A stretch of 64,000 nt of DNA from CAYJLB01 sp964370845 (GCA_964370845.1 CAYJLB010000006.1:3109-67108), one strand, 5' to 3'. Positions 37,246-47,213 are shown, counted from the stretch's first letter. Numbers and translations: made by a program. Notes: generated from the letters alone by a model not told the origin.

Positions 37246-37297
37246 TTGTAATAGTTTGAATTAAATTTTCAAACTAGCGGAAAGGGATGACAATTTT

Positions 37298-39400
37298 ATG
37301 TCAAAAAGCTATAGAGAGCAAATTTTGCTACAAATCAAAAAAAATAGGGGTCAACCGATCCCCTTTAAAAAACTAATTAGACAGTGTAAAGTGCCGAAAA
37401 ATAATACTAAATTGTTTGCAGATTTAGTCGAAAAAATGAAAGCCAATGGAATTATTTTTGAGGACAAAACTGGCTTCACACTTGCTTCTCAAGTAGGCGG
37501 AAAGAAAGCAATTATCACTCGATTGAACAAAACTTTTGGCTTTGCAAAACTTGTTGATGAGGACATGGAATTTTTTATTCCAGGGAAGTTTATGAAGGGT
37601 GCAATGCCAGGCGACACAGTAATTATCCGCCAAATTAAGGGCAGAGGCGAACGTCCTGAAGCTGAAGTTATGACAATTTCTTCTGTCAATTTCACAAATT
37701 TCACAGGAACAATCGCCTTAAACTACGGTTATTTCGTCTTAATTCCTGACAGAATGCCGCAGTATGAACTAGAAATCACAAATCCTTTGGACTTTGATCT
37801 AAAAGAGGGCGACAAGGTAATCGCAGAAATTGACAGCCGAGGAAAAAGGCACTCTGACCATACTTGCTTTATCGTTTCAAATCTTGGCGACTCCACACAA
37901 GCTTCGGTTTGCGCAAAAGCTATCGTTGAATTGAGTGGTGCAAGCGTGATTTTTCCAGATGAAGTTCTGGCAGAAGCTGCGGAGGTTTCAGATTACTCTG
38001 CAATTCAAAATGAAGCGAAAAACCGCCTAGACTTGCGACATTTGGACATTTTTACCATTGATGGTGCTGCAACGAAAGACATTGACGATGCTGTTCATTT
38101 AATTTATGAAAACGGTGTTTATCACCTTGGAGTGCACATTGCCGACGTTTCCTTTTACGTTAAAGGAAAATCTAATTTAGACAACGAAGCACTAGAACGT
38201 GGAACGAGCATTTATTACGCAAATAAAGTTGTGCCTATGCTCCCAAAAGAGCTTTCTAACGGCATATGTTCTTTGAACGAAAAAGAGGATAGACTTGCAT
38301 TTTCAGCTTTAATGACAATTAGCGAAGATGGAGATTTATTAGACTTTGAATTTAAAAAAACTGTTATTAATTCACGAGTAAAAGGTGTTTATTCAGAATT
38401 GAACAGTATTCTCAAGGGCGATAAAGATGAAATTTTAGCCAATAAATATTGCAAAGTATTAGATCAAATTTTCTTAATGGAAAAATTAGCTTTAGTTCTA
38501 GACAAGAAAAAAACTTCTCGCGGTGCACCTCAACTCGAAACTGTTGAGAGCAAATTAGTCCTTGATGAAAACGATTACTGTATCGATGTAATGCCCTATG
38601 CTAGAGGGTTTTCAGAAGAAATTATAGAGAATTTTATGTTGTTAGCCAATGAGTCAGCAGCAAAATTTGCTATGAAACACGAATTGCCTTTTGTTTACAG
38701 AGTTCACGAAAATCCATCTCCAACCAAGATTGCAGAAACTAGTGAAATTCTACGAAAATTGGGAGTTAATTTTGTTAAAAGTGACAAGGTAAGTCCAACA
38801 CAATTAGCAGAAATTTTGAATAAAACCAAGGGAACGGACATTGCTTTGGTGGTAAACAACCTAGTACTTCGCTCGATGGCAAAAGCGAAATATTCACCCG
38901 AACCACTAGGTCATTTCGGGCTAGTTTTAGCAGATTATGCTCACTTTACATCCCCTATTAGACGTTACCCTGACCTTGCAATTCATCGAATTTTGACAGA
39001 TTTCGTCACTGGAACTTCTACCAAAAAAATCAGTTCGATATACAATAAATTTGTTTATAACGCCTCACAAAAAAGCAGTGAAGCTGAACTTACAGCAATG
39101 AGAATTGAGCGAGAATGTATGGATTGCTATAAAGCTGAATTTATGAAACAACATATCGGCGAAGAATTTGAGGGCAAGATAATTTCAGTTACTCCAAACG
39201 GTTTTTTTGTAACATTACAGAATTCATGTGACGGTTTTGTACCAATTAGCGAGCTTACCGACGGAGAATATCAACTTGAAGAAGCAATCTCAATCAAGCG
39301 AACTACAGGAGGAAAAGCTTTCAGAATTGGCGACAAAGTTAAAATTCGTGTTGCAAAAGTTAATGTAAACAGTGGTAAAATTGATTTTTCTTTATGTTAA
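37298..39400 (+). CDS. rnr: Ribonuclease R
   Basis: The 700-residue 3'-5' exoribonuclease has an N-terminal winged helix, cold-shock domains, an RNB catalytic domain (TIDGAATKDIDDAVHL with the acidic cluster, later ADYAHFTSPIRRYPDL), and a C-terminal S1 domain (KIISVTPNGFFV). It degrades structured RNA and is used in trans-translation with SmpB and tmRNA in many bacteria. GAAAGGGA precedes the ATG. Downstream, where smpB and ssrA often follow, the phage-like cassette begins instead. Confidence 0.96.
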   Translation: MSKSYREQILLQIKKNRGQPIPFKKLIRQCKVPKNNTKLFADLVEKMKANGIIFEDKTGFTLASQVGGKKAIITRLNKTFGFAKLVDEDMEFFIPGKFMKGAMPGDTVIIRQIKGRGERPEAEVMTISSVNFTNFTGTIALNYGYFVLIPDRMPQYELEITNPLDFDLKEGDKVIAEIDSRGKRHSDHTCFIVSNLGDSTQASVCAKAIVELSGASVIFPDEVLAEAAEVSDYSAIQNEAKNRLDLRHLDIFTIDGAATKDIDDAVHLIYENGVYHLGVHIADVSFYVKGKSNLDNEALERGTSIYYANKVVPMLPKELSNGICSLNEKEDRLAFSALMTISEDGDLLDFEFKKTVINSRVKGVYSELNSILKGDKDEILANKYCKVLDQIFLMEKLALVLDKKKTSRGAPQLETVESKLVLDENDYCIDVMPYARGFSEEIIENFMLLANESAAKFAMKHELPFVYRVHENPSPTKIAETSEILRKLGVNFVKSDKVSPTQLAEILNKTKGTDIALVVNNLVLRSMAKAKYSPEPLGHFGLVLADYAHFTSPIRRYPDLAIHRILTDFVTGTSTKKISSIYNKFVYNASQKSSEAELTAMRIERECMDCYKAEFMKQHIGEEFEGKIISVTPNGFFVTLQNSCDGFVPISELTDGEYQLEEAISIKRTTGGKAFRIGDKVKIRVAKVNVNSGKIDFSLC

Positions 39401-39431
39401 ATTATATTTTTTATTAAAAATTAATTCAAAA

Positions 39432-39725
39432 TTATTTTTCAGTTAAACTGTCAATCCTTCTGTGTGCTTGTTTTGCACTTTCTTCGACTTTGATAATTCT
39501 TTCACGATTTTCTTTTATGTCAGATTTTATCCCCGTCATTTCCGTTTTAATTTCAACAATTCCAATATTAATCGACTCCAATCGCACCAATAAAGTTGTG
39601 ATTGAAGCCGAATCTTCTCTAGTATCAATGTGCCTGTTGCGGTTTAGACTTGACAGGCCTGTGTAAGCGGCAAGCAAGAGCGAAATCGCAGAAATAATTA
39701 ACGCCAAAATTGTAGCAAAATCCAT
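39432..39725 (-). CDS. Phage XhlA-like membrane protein with coiled coil
   Basis: A 97-residue protein with an N-terminal membrane helix (residues about 3-25) and a long amphipathic coiled coil rich in I, E and K. This layout fits the haemolysin XhlA type of phage lysis accessory proteins. It is the last gene of the phage-derived cassette and follows the holin-like gene by 21 bases. Confidence 0.65.
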   Translation of the reverse strand: MDFATILALIISAISLLLAAYTGLSSLNRNRHIDTREDSASITTLLVRLESINIGIVEIKTEMTGIKSDIKENRERIIKVEESAKQAHRRIDSLTEK

Positions 39726-39746
39726 ATTTTATTCATTCCTTTTTGT

Positions 39747-40076
39747 TTAATTTGACGAAATTACACCGTCACTCATTTGCTTCCAAGCAGCTTCTAGAGC
39801 AGCTCTAAGGTCATCTTCGCTAAATTCTAAGCCTAATTCCTCAGCTTTTCTACGCAAATCTTCCAGAACTTTTTCCCTTTTAACAAGTCCCATTTCGCTG
39901 CCAGAAATCATAACTTCAGCTGCATTTACAAAGACAACTGCCCATTCTACAAGGATATTCCAGTTTTCACTGCCAGTTTTCGACTTTAAAAATGGGATTA
40001 AATATCGCATAATAACAGCGCTCAAAACTCCAATTAGAGCTACAATTAGCTCAGTAATATCAATATTTTCAAACAT
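39747..40076 (-). CDS. Phage holin, LL-H type
   Basis: A 109-residue protein with one N-terminal membrane helix (about residues 10-30) and a charged helical tail (AAEVMISGSEMGLVKREKV), typical of LL-H-family holins (family knowledge). Holins open the membrane for endolysin. It lies directly next to the lysozyme gene. Confidence 0.75.
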   Translation of the reverse strand: MFENIDITELIVALIGVLSAVIMRYLIPFLKSKTGSENWNILVEWAVVFVNAAEVMISGSEMGLVKREKVLEDLRRKAEELGLEFSEDDLRAALEAAWKQMSDGVISSN

Positions 40077-40138
40077 TTTATCACCTCATATTTTAAATTT
40101 GCAATTGACTACCCGAAAAGGATAGTCAATTGCTTTTT

Positions 40139-40900
40139 CTATTTTGACTCAGTTACTTCAACATTAAAGCTCATGTCTTCCAAGTCTTTTTTCAACTCAT
40201 AAGCACGTTCTTTTTCTAAAGAAAATGCAGTTGCAACAATGTCATATTTTTTCTCAACACCCGCATCAACACTTGGTTTCAGGTTGTTTCTACCTGCTGC
40301 ACGAATCATTTTCGGATAGTCTACATAACAATAATCTGTGTCTGTTTCGGTAGAAATTCCGTCAATTCTAGCAGTCCAACTATTCTGCCAAACTTGATAA
40401 ATTTTGCACTGTGTGGGCTTGATATTTTCAACTCTTGCACAAGCGATTGCAAATCTACTTTGAACTTTTTCGTCCAAATGAGTAGCAAAAAAGCTGTCAA
40501 AAGAGTAAATTCCTGCCCAAAAGCCTGCTTTTTCAAGAGTTTCGCAAAAAGCATAAGTGATATCAGTACATTCCTGTTTCGATAAAGGAACGTGAACTTT
40601 ATCCTCAATATCAAAATATATCGGATATTCAAACTGCCTATCACCTAGTATTTTTATACAAAAATTTGCTTCTCTCACAGCGTCTTCAGGCGTAATTGCA
40701 TAAGAATAATGATACGCTCCTAAAGGCATTCCAGCAGCAGTTGCATTTTCATAGTTGTTATAAAATTGGCTGTCAATCTGATTTGGAGTTTCACGACCGT
40801 AACCGTCACGAATTATCGCGAACTCAATACCAGCATTTTTCACCTTTGCCCAATCTATAACACCGTTGTGTTTTGATACATCTATGCCAAATCTTTCCAT
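40139..40900 (-). CDS. Glycoside hydrolase family 25 lysozyme (endolysin)
   Basis: The protein (253 residues) starts MERFGIDVSKHNGVIDW and has the DxE catalytic pair in YPIYFDIED, plus the DYCYVDYPK C-terminal region of GH25 muramidases. The extra tail may be a small wall-binding domain (EKERAYELKKDLEDM resembles a SPOR-like repeat). The start is uncertain: the frame is open to a GTG at 40948, but the only good site, GAGGTGA, stands before an out-of-frame ATG that gives just three codons. It should degrade peptidoglycan after holin action. Confidence 0.85.
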   Translation of the reverse strand: MERFGIDVSKHNGVIDWAKVKNAGIEFAIIRDGYGRETPNQIDSQFYNNYENATAAGMPLGAYHYSYAITPEDAVREANFCIKILGDRQFEYPIYFDIEDKVHVPLSKQECTDITYAFCETLEKAGFWAGIYSFDSFFATHLDEKVQSRFAIACARVENIKPTQCKIYQVWQNSWTARIDGISTETDTDYCYVDYPKMIRAAGRNNLKPSVDAGVEKKYDIVATAFSLEKERAYELKKDLEDMSFNVEVTESK

Positions 40901-41011
40901 AATAAGGCTCGTAGTTTTGTATAATCTAACAAAACATGAGCTTTTCACCTCACTTAAATAAACTTAGCTTCCCTACTGTAGCATATGTTTCACAAAGGAA
41001 AATGTTACAAC

Positions 41012-41299
41012 CTATTCCCCACGATGACTTCTTTGCTGAGTACTTTTTTCTTCTGTTTCACTTTTGACTTTTTCCCGTTTTATCATCGCTAAAGCAACCA
41101 ATTCTGAAGCAAAAAAGGTAAAAAAACAGGCTGTCAAAGTTGACGAAATCTCATAAAAGCCCATAAATTGCAATAAAAAAGCACCGCTTGTGTACAAAAT
41201 TACGCAGGTAAGCGAAATAAAAACAACATAATCAGAAAAATGCTTTTTCCTCTTTGTTTTCTTTACTTTTGTAGCAACTAATTTGTATTTCCTTTCCAT
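41012..41299 (-). CDS. Small membrane protein of the phage cassette
   Basis: A 95-residue protein with a basic N-terminus (KVKKTKRKKH), two membrane helices (about residues 25-70) and a charged C-terminus. AGGAG precedes the ATG. It has no recognised domain; as a small two-helix protein next to the lysis genes it could be a second holin or antiholin, which is inference. Confidence 0.6.
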   Translation of the reverse strand: MERKYKLVATKVKKTKRKKHFSDYVVFISLTCVILYTSGAFLLQFMGFYEISSTLTACFFTFFASELVALAMIKREKVKSETEEKSTQQRSHRGE

Positions 41300-41328
41300 A
41301 TAAACTCCTATTATGTATTTTTCATGAA

Positions 41329-41859
41329 TTAAATAAATAATAATTCTTTTACAAGTTCTGAATCTTCCATAGCATTAATCTGAATTTTCAATGAATTAAA
41401 CTTCGACATTTGTTCAGCAATATAGCTAAAACAAGCATTATAAATTTCAATAAATTCGTTAGATGTTAACATAGCAAAATACTCACCATCTGCCTGAAAA
41501 TATACATCTAAACCAATTTGAGCAAGCCCAAAATTCCTAATTAAATTCATTTGATTATCCGAAGTTAGGCTATAATGCTTTCCTTTGAAATCAATCCCTA
41601 AAGCAATTTTCTCATTACAAGCAGCGTAAAGCTCGTCAATTTTAAGCTTTTTCAATTCATCTAACGGCAATTTTGCTTCTTGAATATCGATTAGATTACC
41701 ATTTTCATCTTCAATATAAACAATATTACTGTTTAATGAATTAGTTATTTTATTTGCTAAAAAACTTCCGTCAGGAATTACATATTTTGCAACTCCTGTC
41801 CAGTCAGTTTTCGGAAAATCGCTGTTACTTAAAATCGTATAGTCACTGGTAATTATCAT
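41329..41859 (-). CDS. Phage protein with DUF4376-like region
   Basis: A 176-residue protein whose middle (KIDELYAACNEKIALGIDFK followed by GKHYSLTSDNQMN) resembles the DUF4376-type domain found downstream of phage tail fibre genes. It may be a fibre assembly chaperone or tail accessory. It lies between the baseplate-like gene and the lysis genes. Confidence 0.6.
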   Translation of the reverse strand: MIITSDYTILSNSDFPKTDWTGVAKYVIPDGSFLANKITNSLNSNIVYIEDENGNLIDIQEAKLPLDELKKLKIDELYAACNEKIALGIDFKGKHYSLTSDNQMNLIRNFGLAQIGLDVYFQADGEYFAMLTSNEFIEIYNACFSYIAEQMSKFNSLKIQINAMEDSELVKELLFI

Positions 41860-41895
41860 AATTTCACACTCTCTTTCTTTTAAAAAATTGGTTAT

Positions 41896-42891
41896 TTATA
41901 CCGAACCAATAATATTCATACTAAAATCCATGTATGTATCTCCGCCAGTACTCGCACTCATTTTTAATTGTCCGTTAGTTGGAACAGTTAGGTGACAAAG
42001 ATAGAGATATAACGTTGTGGTCGATATGGCAACACAGTCGGAACTAGCATTTCTACTTGAATTTATTACAGTTTTATTATTAAAACTAATATTGCAACCT
42101 TTACGCAAGTTTATCAAAATTAGGACTGGTTTTCCCCAAAATTTCGAATTAACAGTGTAAGTTGTGGTGTATGAAGATGAAGATGTGTAGCAGTTTAAAG
42201 TTTGGAGATAATACTCAGAAGCTGACGGAATCCAGCTTGCCCCGTTAAACTTTAACGATGCACCTGTCGATACAGCTGACTCTGCTATAGGAAATCCAAG
42301 TATTTTATTGGCTTGTATGTCAAAATCAGCTGTTCCAAGCTCATTTTTCATATCTTCAAGCATCTGTGAAACTTCCACAACATCTGCTTTTTCTGCCCAC
42401 ATAAATTCGTCAGAGCTTAAAGCTCCAGCATAGCCACAAATGGTTGTATCACCTCTAGTGTCAACAATTATTAAGTCAGTAATTTCAGTTAAACCGTTTG
42501 TTACTGGGACTTTTGCAATGATTATGTCATAAATATTACCATCACGCATAGGCTCTGTGAAAGACTGTCCAAGCTGCCCTACTACGTTAAAACACTGAAT
42601 TTTTTCCTCCCCAACAGTGAGGTCTAACCGAATGATTATGGTATCAACTCTGTCCAAAATTCCGTCTGCTTGTGGCAACTCAAAGGTTAAAGTATTTTCA
42701 ATTTGGAAGGAATGTCCGTTTATCCAACCTCTACCAGGGCTAACTGCGACTGACATATTTCCGTTAGCGGTTACCTTGCAGAAATTTTTGTCAGCAATTA
42801 CCCCGTTTCTCATAATGTTTTTGTTAGTTTCGACGAAATCGATTGCAGAATAACTTTTTCCGTCGAAGAATTGGCTTCTTAATTCAGCCAT
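41896..42891 (-). CDS. Phage baseplate / receptor-binding protein
   Basis: The 331-residue protein starts with a baseplate-type N-terminus (FFDGKSYSAIDF), followed by a beta-rich structural module (VSPGRGWINGHSF, LDRVDTIIIRLDL), a helical stalk and a distinct C-terminal beta domain with Tyr/Ser/Thr-rich strands. This is the arrangement of upper-baseplate and receptor-binding proteins of siphophages. It follows the Gp37-like gene. Confidence 0.7.
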   Translation of the reverse strand: MAELRSQFFDGKSYSAIDFVETNKNIMRNGVIADKNFCKVTANGNMSVAVSPGRGWINGHSFQIENTLTFELPQADGILDRVDTIIIRLDLTVGEEKIQCFNVVGQLGQSFTEPMRDGNIYDIIIAKVPVTNGLTEITDLIIVDTRGDTTICGYAGALSSDEFMWAEKADVVEVSQMLEDMKNELGTADFDIQANKILGFPIAESAVSTGASLKFNGASWIPSASEYYLQTLNCYTSSSSYTTTYTVNSKFWGKPVLILINLRKGCNISFNNKTVINSSRNASSDCVAISTTTLYLYLCHLTVPTNGQLKMSASTGGDTYMDFSMNIIGSV

Positions 42892-42908
42892 AATTTCTCA
42901 CGCCTTTC

Positions 42909-43928
42909 TTAATTTAAATTTTCAGCAGTAAAAGTAGGAACTAAAGTATTATTTTCATTATCATAATATTCAGTTAACTTTGAAACCCGCATAGATAAAG
43001 ACTTTTTCCACTTTTTATTTTCAACAGTAACAATATCACCTAAAGAACATTTCAAGTTATTAATTTGAAAAATTGGAACATCGCCAAAGAATTTTTCAGT
43101 TGGAACACTATATTTTTCATATATTTTATTTTTTAATTTATTCATAGATAAAACATAATTTAAATAAGTAACCCCATCAACCCTGTAAGTTTCATCAGTA
43201 ACAGAAACAAACTCCTCAAATCTCCTCAAACCGCTTCCGTTTTCAATGGAAAAAACAGGAACTTCGCTGTAGGTAACATTCGCACCAATTTCAACTCTCC
43301 CATAAACAGTGTTTTTGCTTCCTCCGACGTCGAAATCATAGCGAGCGTTATGCAAGTTTTCAAAATTATCCGAAAAAATCACCATGCCACCGCTTCCGCT
43401 CAACTTACTTTTGTCAGCTCCCTCATAGCAGGATAAAAGTATTTTTCTTGAAGCCTTATCAATTTCAGTCTTAATTCCAAATCCGTTTACCTTCCCCAAA
43501 TTCAGTATATTTTCACCAAGATTATCCCCATAATTAACAGTTGAACTATCTATTTCAACCATTTTCTCATCAACAATTAAATTAGAAATCCCTCTTAAAT
43601 TTCCTTCGATAAGGTCCTTCAAATTCGATGCAGTGGAATTTGCAACCCTTTGTCCTAAAAATCCTTGAAATAACTTTCCTGAAACTTGAATAACATCACC
43701 ATTTTTCTTATCGTTTTCAACAGTAATTTTAGTAATATAGCCAATTTCATTGGTATCACCTTTAACGATGCAATTATACAATTCTAGCAACTTTAAGTTG
43801 TTTTCAGTTCCAGGTGCATTAAGTTTAAACTCACCAAAATCATCAAAAGCGCTCTCCCAAATCAACCATTCAAACTGGTCAACAATTCCAAGTGCAACGA
43901 GATTTTCATTGTAAATTGTTAAATACAA
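42909..43928 (-). CDS. Siphovirus tail-associated protein, Gp37-like
   Basis: A 339-residue protein that begins MYLTIYNENLVALGIVDQFE and contains LIWESAFDDFGEF, KLNAPGTENN and the GQRVANSTA segment of the ReqiPepy6 Gp37-like family, which are tail-hub or tail-spike proteins in siphophages. It comes right after Dit, as in tail operons. Confidence 0.75.
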   Translation of the reverse strand: MYLTIYNENLVALGIVDQFEWLIWESAFDDFGEFKLNAPGTENNLKLLELYNCIVKGDTNEIGYITKITVENDKKNGDVIQVSGKLFQGFLGQRVANSTASNLKDLIEGNLRGISNLIVDEKMVEIDSSTVNYGDNLGENILNLGKVNGFGIKTEIDKASRKILLSCYEGADKSKLSGSGGMVIFSDNFENLHNARYDFDVGGSKNTVYGRVEIGANVTYSEVPVFSIENGSGLRRFEEFVSVTDETYRVDGVTYLNYVLSMNKLKNKIYEKYSVPTEKFFGDVPIFQINNLKCSLGDIVTVENKKWKKSLSMRVSKLTEYYDNENNTLVPTFTAENLN

Positions 43929-43979
43929 AGCATCACCTCTTTTGTAAATTTAATTAAATTATTAACTTTTGATTAATAA

Positions 43980-44798
43980 TTATAATCCTGTGAATACATT
44001 TTCCCATTTTAAGGTTGTCTTTAACCCACCAACATTCATATCAGCATCATATTTCAAGTAATTATCTCCGTTGTAAAGGCCAAAAAATACGAATTCAGGG
44101 TCAATCAAATCGAATATATCACTTTCCAAATTTCCGCTAATTTTTTTAATAGATTTCTGTCCAATTCCAGTGTTTATGACAACCTTTTCACCCGCATTAA
44201 TCCTAACATTCACCTTCATTTTTTCATAAGTGTTAACGTTCATAATCGACGGATTTTCCAAGGTAGAAATTGCTGTAAATTCGATTATTGGATAGACTGT
44301 AACCGCCGCACTGTTCACAAAATTTTCCACAGCAACGTTATTTCTTTCACCAAATTTAAACTCTCCATGAAATGTAAAAGGAAAGGAAAATCTTGGCATA
44401 ACAGCAGCAATAACCTGTTGAGAAGATTGAATTTTCTTGAAATATGGGTCAGGACACACTATTTCAACTTGTATATTATCACTATTTTCAACAGTATAAT
44501 TATAGGATATTTTGTTAATATGTCCATATATTTTCACTTCATCTTTATAAAGTGTCCCTGACGAACCAAGGGAAAATACTAACCTTTCACGCTCACTTTC
44601 ATTGCTGGAAAACAACTTCAAATTCAACTTAATTACCCTCTGAGGAATTTGTGAAGAAATGTAAGTAGCACCATCGTAACCAGCAGTAGAAAGAGTATTA
44701 ATTTTCCTATTGAAATCAAACCCCTCCACAGAAACAGTTTTTGTATTGGTTAAAAAATCAAACATATTCCCCGCATCACTAATCCAATATAGTTTCAA
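43980..44798 (-). CDS. Phage distal tail protein (Dit-like)
   Basis: The 272-residue protein matches the N-terminal ring domain and galectin-like part of Dit proteins: GYDGATYISSQIPQRVIKLN and the CPDPYFKK motif. Dit forms the hub between tail tube and baseplate. Curiously, no tail tube or tape measure gene precedes it. Confidence 0.75.
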   Translation of the reverse strand: MKLYWISDAGNMFDFLTNTKTVSVEGFDFNRKINTLSTAGYDGATYISSQIPQRVIKLNLKLFSSNESERERLVFSLGSSGTLYKDEVKIYGHINKISYNYTVENSDNIQVEIVCPDPYFKKIQSSQQVIAAVMPRFSFPFTFHGEFKFGERNNVAVENFVNSAAVTVYPIIEFTAISTLENPSIMNVNTYEKMKVNVRINAGEKVVINTGIGQKSIKKISGNLESDIFDLIDPEFVFFGLYNGDNYLKYDADMNVGGLKTTLKWENVFTGL

Positions 44799-44826
44799 AT
44801 TGTCACCACCTTTTGTATTTTGTTAA

Positions 44827-45207
44827 TTAATTATTTGTTTTAATAAAAAATATATTAAAACTTTGCTTGTAAATGTAAAAATCATCTTGAAAACTATCAA
44901 AAAATGGAGCTTTTTTCTGTGTAATTTTCACCGCAAATTCGAAATAATTTTCTATGGAAGTAGCATTCTCTGAAATTAAAATCATAGCTTCAAACAGTTC
45001 CTTTTGAGCAACATTTTTACCAAGAATTTCAATTTCAAGATTAATTAATTCTTCTCCATTTATATATTTTTCAGCTACTTCACTGTTCACGATTTTAGCA
45101 GAAAACCCTGCATTTAAAGGTAATTTGGGAGTAGTTTTAACTCCACAAATTTCAATAAATTTTTCAAAAACTTCAACCTGATTAATATAAATCACCTCGT
45201 CTTTCAT
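44827..45207 (-). CDS. Phage protein, possible tail-terminator or minor capsid protein
   Basis: About 126 residues with no clear domain. By position (after the head-tail joining genes) and size it could be a tail terminator or minor structural protein. The start is unclear: ATG at 45207 leaves an 8-base gap after the previous stop; the frame is open to 45237 with no good ribosome site, and a GAGGTG lies after the ATG, before an in-frame ATT. The next gene downstream is Dit. Confidence 0.55.
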   Translation of the reverse strand: MKDEVIYINQVEVFEKFIEICGVKTTPKLPLNAGFSAKIVNSEVAEKYINGEELINLEIEILGKNVAQKELFEAMILISENATSIENYFEFAVKITQKKAPFFDSFQDDFYIYKQSFNIFFIKTNN

Positions 45208-45215
45208 GATAAAAT

Positions 45216-45569
45216 TTACATCTGCCTCATTGTCCAATTTGACAGCCCAATTTCATAATGATGAATCGAATGTTCCGACAAAAGTGGCTTAATTGAGCTA
45301 ACATAAAAATTCGTATTGTTGTAAACGACCCTATCGCCAATTTCAAATTTAAAGTTTAGCGGAACACTATTCGAACAGTCATAATAAACAATTGCACCAG
45401 GTGAAATTTGTCTATTATCACTGTTTTCACTAAATCTATCCAGTTGCTGAACTCGAACATTTTCTACTTCAACACCTTGATAATAATGAACCTCACCCCA
45501 AATATCCTCAAAAAGAACTTTGTAAACTGTAATACTTTCTTGGAGCAAATTTAATGGAATTGCTGACAA
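45216..45569 (-). CDS. Phage minor capsid / head-tail joining protein
   Basis: The 117-residue protein resembles the minor capsid protein family found in A118-like siphophages (VQQLDRFSENSDNRQ, IVYYDCSNS, FEIGDRVVY). It starts with TTG at 45569, which has GGAGGG 6-7 bases upstream. It probably occupies the head-tail connector. Confidence 0.7.
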   Translation of the reverse strand: MSAIPLNLLQESITVYKVLFEDIWGEVHYYQGVEVENVRVQQLDRFSENSDNRQISPGAIVYYDCSNSVPLNFKFEIGDRVVYNNTNFYVSSIKPLLSEHSIHHYEIGLSNWTMRQM

Positions 45570-45604
45570 AACAATCCCTCCTTTTGATATTATTTTTAAT
45601 TATT

Positions 45605-45997
45605 TCATTTTTCAGAAACAATTCTACTGTAAAGCCCAGCACTCTCTAAATATGAGTAAATCATATAAGAAACATCCCCAACTACAGTACTAACTTCGCT
45701 GGTTTCAGAGCTGTCTTTTGTATAGTTAAATTCACCAATTTTCATAGTTGAAAAGCTTGTAGATGTGTCAATTTTACTACCTCCACCTGCCATAAAATCC
45801 ACTTGGCAAGCAGTAGCCAAACGTACATATTCCCTCTGCCAATCTTCAACATTTTCAATTTTGTGTCCAATTTTATTCCCAGCAATGCTGTTAACAGCAT
45901 AGGATGCAAACAGTGCAAGCCTTGCAAAATCGCCCTCTTGAACGCTTTCACCACGATATGTATTAACGTAATAATCGTAATCAATATAAGGATTCAA
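45605..45997 (-). CDS. Phage head-tail connector (gp6-like)
   Basis: The 130-residue helical protein (IDYDYYVNTYRG, RLALFASYAVNSIAG, WQREYVRLATACQVDF) resembles gp6/gp15-type connector proteins that dock below the portal. It starts with TTG at 45997 behind GAGAGGAG. It lies after the capsid gene, the standard place. Confidence 0.7.
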   Translation of the reverse strand: MNPYIDYDYYVNTYRGESVQEGDFARLALFASYAVNSIAGNKIGHKIENVEDWQREYVRLATACQVDFMAGGGSKIDTSTSFSTMKIGEFNYTKDSSETSEVSTVVGDVSYMIYSYLESAGLYSRIVSEK

Positions 45998-46081
45998 ATT
46001 AATTTTCTCCTCTCAAAAATAGTTAAAAAATCATTCGGGCAGAATTAACTACCCGAATTAAATTTTTATAAATTAAGTAAA

Positions 46082-47149
46082 TTATTTACCAATATAATAG
46101 CCTACACAATTTACTTTTCCAGACACAATTCCAACTACCTCAACAATTTCTCCAAGGTGTAATTCTACCTCTGAACCTGAAGTTATTGCAGTACCATCAC
46201 TGTAACTTTCACCAAAAATAGCCGATGTACTTGGGTTAATTTTGTACTTATATGTCATACCAGAAGTTCCACCAGAAATTGTAAGTGCAACTTTGTCATC
46301 TGCCCCCTTAACACCCGTTAAAGCAAGTGCTGAAGGCGAGTAAACCGCACGAATTGCCTGTGAACGAAGGACTTTATGATCGTAAACTGAACGTCCTTGA
46401 ACAGCAGAAGCCCCAATAAATTTACCTGAAGATGACAAATCTTGTAAATGAACAGGAACTTTGAACTCAGAAGCCCTAGTTGCAAAGCGTGGGTGCCCAG
46501 CAATCATCACAAGGTTCGCAGTTTCATCGTTCCATTCGATAACCTTAAATCCAGCGATTTTACCCAAAACGCCTTCGCTGATTACCTCGTCCCCAAGCTC
46601 AGAAGCCTTGATAAATTCAGGCGCAGACAGGATTAGAGCCATGGTGTCAGCAGTCACGAGCAAAAATCTTTTTCCGTCATTTGGCACGTTCAATTTTGAC
46701 ATTTGAGTGCGAAGTTCAACAATTTTTGAGTAAATATTGTCCTTGTCAAGAGTGGAAACGTTAGTAGTTTCAGCCCCAGCAAGCAGAGTAATTCCACCGT
46801 CTTTATCAATTTCCCTCGCTAAAGAATATGACGCCGACTCAAGTCTTTCCGCCACAATTGAGTCAGGAACAACGCTAGCCTCATACCCGTCAATAATCTC
46901 GTTAACCGCTTTATCCTTAGAGATAATCATGGTTTCGTAAGCAGTTGTAGAAGCCCCGGCAGTGATTCCATTTGCAATATCGTAGTCAGAAACTTCCACT
47001 TCTACATCACGAACAGGAATTTTTACCGACCCATTCGCCGCAAGCCCCTCATAGTCATTGTTAAAAACAACGCCGTCCTTTAAAACAAGCTCTTTTCGTA
47101 ATTTCGCCATTACAAGTTGTGAATATTTTTCATTTTCGTAGTTATACAT
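46082..47149 (-). CDS. Phage major capsid protein with C-terminal Ig-like extension
   Basis: The 355-residue protein has a capsid-like body (MYNYENEKYSQLVMAKLRKE, VKIPVRDVEVEVSDYDIANG, DKAVNEIIDGYEASVVPDSI) and a final about 75 residues with beta-repeat composition (VALTISGGTSGMTYKYKI), like the decoration domains fused to some capsids. GAAAGGA precedes the ATG at 47149. No separate prohead protease is seen; the protein lies next to a scaffold-like gene. Confidence 0.75.
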   Translation of the reverse strand: MYNYENEKYSQLVMAKLRKELVLKDGVVFNNDYEGLAANGSVKIPVRDVEVEVSDYDIANGITAGASTTAYETMIISKDKAVNEIIDGYEASVVPDSIVAERLESASYSLAREIDKDGGITLLAGAETTNVSTLDKDNIYSKIVELRTQMSKLNVPNDGKRFLLVTADTMALILSAPEFIKASELGDEVISEGVLGKIAGFKVIEWNDETANLVMIAGHPRFATRASEFKVPVHLQDLSSSGKFIGASAVQGRSVYDHKVLRSQAIRAVYSPSALALTGVKGADDKVALTISGGTSGMTYKYKINPSTSAIFGESYSDGTAITSGSEVELHLGEIVEVVGIVSGKVNCVGYYIGK

Positions 47150-47213
47150 ATTAAATTTTCCTTTCAGTTTCAAATAATAATTTTTTGTTAATTGGTTCGC
47201 ATAAATAATTTAA

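Noticed and set aside
37132..37297. A riboswitch or structured leader before rnr
   Set aside because: Only the secG terminator and short palindromes are visible; no recognisable aptamer.
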